11,005 bases of DNA from Isohypsibius dastychi. Lineage: Eukaryota > Tardigrada > Eutardigrada > Parachela > Isohypsibiidae. The stretch is from assembly GCA_034696485.1 (NCBI GenBank), contig JAQIWT010001383.1, positions 1 to 11,005 of the forward strand. Reading direction: 5' to 3'. Both the position numbers and the translations under genes were made by a program. Positions 9,179-11,005 of this stretch are shown one piece after another; within the stretch, counting starts at the first letter, position 1, and the number at the start of each line of letters is the position of its first letter. The notes under the pieces are model-generated. The model worked only from the letters and a program-made list of their open reading frames with translations. It was not told the DNA's origin and did not search any database.

Positions 9179-9184
9179 TTTATT
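9179..9184 (-). promoter_or_regulatory. Canonical poly(A) signal AATAAA
   Basis: AATAAA on the minus strand lies about 115 nt downstream of the TAA of the three-RRM gene, at a normal distance for cleavage shortly beyond it. It implies a 3' UTR of roughly 130-140 nt. Confidence 0.65.
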
Positions 9185-9297
9185 ACATGGAATGCGGTTA
9201 ATCAAATATCAAAACGAAGGCAGCCAAGTAGAAAAAAGACAAGCTCAGAAAAATAGATCTCATTAAATTTTTTCAGAATCACCCCTTCGAAAACATG

Positions 9298-10823
9298 TTA
9301 AACAGAGTCCGTTTTGAGCTGAACCAGCCATCGTTTTCCGCTCGCCTGAGGATATCGATGAAGTTTACGAATTGCGTTAACAGCTCCAAATGCATCCGCC
9401 ATGTTTACGAAAGCATATCCGGGATGAGCGATCGAGCCAATCATCATCATCTGAAATCAAACACTTTAATGCAACAAATTCAGAATCAAAATGTAAAAAA
9501 AACGGGGAAAAAGAAAGTAAAGCTTACCACCACACTCAAAACATTGCCGTGCTTTTGAAATTCAGCCTTCAACATCTCGGTAGAAAACGAGCCATCCAAA
9601 TTCCCGACAAAGATTGCCACCTCGGTTGGCCCCGCATTCAAACCAACGGCCACTCCAACAGGCTCACTCAACCCCGATCCAGTTTCCGCTGCTTGATGGA
9701 ATCCAAAATGCTGACCATTTCCGGGAAGTGGAGATCCTGGGGCTGAACTGTTCGGAGTTCCATGACCAGAGGACGGTGCAGAGGACGAAGGCTCCAATTT
9801 ACCGGGTCGAGTAAAATTCAACTGGATGGGGTTTTGCTCTCCTTCTGGTGTTTTCCCATTCCACTGGCGTCGAACAAAGTCAGCTTGGCTATGCGTAGCG
9901 AAACGAACAAACCCAACTCCTTTGCACAATCCGGCTAGAAAATACAAATTTGAATTTTTGTCGTTGTGAACCGACGAAAGATTTCTTCTCACCTTCATCC
10001 AAAAGAATCTTGACCTCCACAACCTGTCCCTGGTATTTGAAGAAATTGAACAAGTCGTGAACTGTCCAGCTAGCATCCAGGCCAGCGATATGCAAGTTAG
10101 CACGACGCCCATCTTGCATTTGAGGGCGAGCTGGCAAGACCTGCAAAGATCAGACAAATATGAAAATAAAAAACCAAATCAGAAATGCTGGTAAATTTCC
10201 GGCCAAATTCCCATCCAAAACCGTGTTGCACTGAACAGAACCGGAAACGCATTTCACCTTTAAATCTTTTCCGTGTAAGCGTCTACCATGAACAATGAGG
10301 CTGTCAACCGCAGCATTTTCTTCCACAAACTCGATGAAACCATAGCCCTTCCGTTCACCTGTAGAACAAAAAATAGGTCAAATGGACTTCCGGTCAACAA
10401 AATGGGCAACAACACAAACGAGACTGATAATTCCAGAAAACACAGTGAGACTGAATAATGCCATGCAGCCTGCAATTTTTACCGGTAATGACATTCTTGA
10501 TGACTCGAATGTCCTGGATCTCTCCAAAAGGCTCAAACAGTCCACGAAGTTCATCCAGGGTAACCTGGAAGTAAAGAACCTCAACAACACATTCCGACCA
10601 CATTCCAGGATGCGAGACTTACTGAAGGCGCAATATGAGTGATCATTATTTTGTTTTGAATCGGGGCAGTCGAAAATCCATCCATGGCAAAATCCAGATC
10701 TTTTTGCTCAGGAAGAAATCCGATAATCAAGTCGACTGCTGTTTTGGTAGTCGATTTAATCCCTTCTGCAACCTTTTCATATTGCGGATACGGGGTGACA
10801 GGGAGTGAATTTCCAGTAGCCAT
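9298..10823 (-). CDS. Three-RRM RNA-binding protein, ELAV/Hu-like (6 exons, 363 aa)
   Basis: Exons are 10823-10623, 10564-10483, 10358-10258, 10140-9993, 9934-9528 and 9450-9298, with introns of 58, 124, 117, 58 and 77 nt. All are GT...AG, the frame is preserved, and the last codon is TAA. RRM1 spans about 58-128 (RNP2 IMITHI, RNP1 KGYGFIEF). RRM2 spans about 140-220 (RNP2 LHIAGL, RNP1 KGVGFVRF, then NGKTPEGEQNPI). A Ser/Pro/Gly-rich linker runs from about 221 to 280. RRM3 spans about 283-361 (RNP2 IFVGNL, RNP1 PGYAFVNM). Two RRMs close together, a flexible linker and a C-terminal RRM are the ELAV/Hu plan. The GVGF(V/I)RF and NG..PEG segments in RRM2 also fit. Such proteins bind U/AU-rich RNA and control splicing, stability or translation. 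The ATG of MATGNSLPV is the first one in frame after a likely 5' UTR acceptor (TTTGCAG at about 10842). RRM1 and RRM3 are divergent, so another three-RRM family (for example CELF or RBMS-like) remains possible. Confidence 0.8.
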
Positions 10824-11005
10824 GAATGCAATAAATTGCTGCAAATTGCAAATGGAAACAGCTGAAGTCGAAATGGGATCAATGTGAATCGAGGCAAGCC
10901 GAACTGAAAATGAGAATTTGGGAAATGAGATGAGACAGCGAAACGAGACTCGAACAAGTTTTGCACGCTGCTTCCAGATGACGCTTGAGGTCCGTACCCT
11001 GCCCC
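10824..11005 (-). promoter_or_regulatory. Upstream region / 5' UTR of the three-RRM gene
   Basis: On the minus strand this stretch is pyrimidine-rich, with two possible 3' splice sites: TTTTCAG near 10898 and TTTGCAG near 10842, 19 nt before the ATG. Either could be the acceptor of a 5' UTR intron or, in a trans-splicing lineage, of a spliced leader. No TATA box was identified. The gene's transcription start may lie outside the window. Confidence 0.35.

Overview
This window is eukaryotic and almost certainly from an animal. Three spliced genes lie head-to-tail on the minus strand. All the introns I can place are short (about 47 to 214 nt), begin with GT, and have varied acceptors (TTTCAG, CCAG, TGTAG, TTGCAG, CTAG). 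One gene has three RNA-recognition motifs arranged as in the ELAV/Hu family, which points to a metazoan. Short introns and close spacing suggest a compact invertebrate genome. The acceptors are more varied than the uniform TTTTCAG of Caenorhabditis, so I do not assign a phylum.

Layout in + coordinates. Positions 1-2582 are AT-rich with no gene I can support. Positions 2583-5170 hold a six-exon minus-strand gene for a 671-aa protein I do not recognise. It has an acidic stretch and a long Ser/Lys-rich tail containing eight SSSK-type pentapeptide repeats. Positions 5171-5432 hold its upstream region and three tandem copies of a 38-bp repeat. Positions 5433-8141 hold a three-exon minus-strand gene for an 864-aa CACTA/EnSpm (Tnp2-like) transposase. 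It has no internal stop, and the D-D-E residues and the C(2)C and H(3)H motifs are all present. Positions 8160-8740 are rich in palindromes, G/C hairpins and G tracts, and contain a well-preserved 323-bp non-autonomous hAT-type MITE (8409-8731). The MITE has 83-bp inverted repeats and an 8-bp target duplication. Positions 9298-10823 hold a six-exon minus-strand gene for a 363-aa three-RRM protein. The last ~180 bases are its upstream region.

The genes do not form an obvious pathway. The most interesting items are the apparently intact animal CACTA transposase without recognisable termini (possibly domesticated, possibly part of a larger element), the hAT MITE, and the orphan protein with a minisatellite-encoded tail. 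All gene models are splice predictions made by reading frame continuity and splice consensus, with no transcript evidence.
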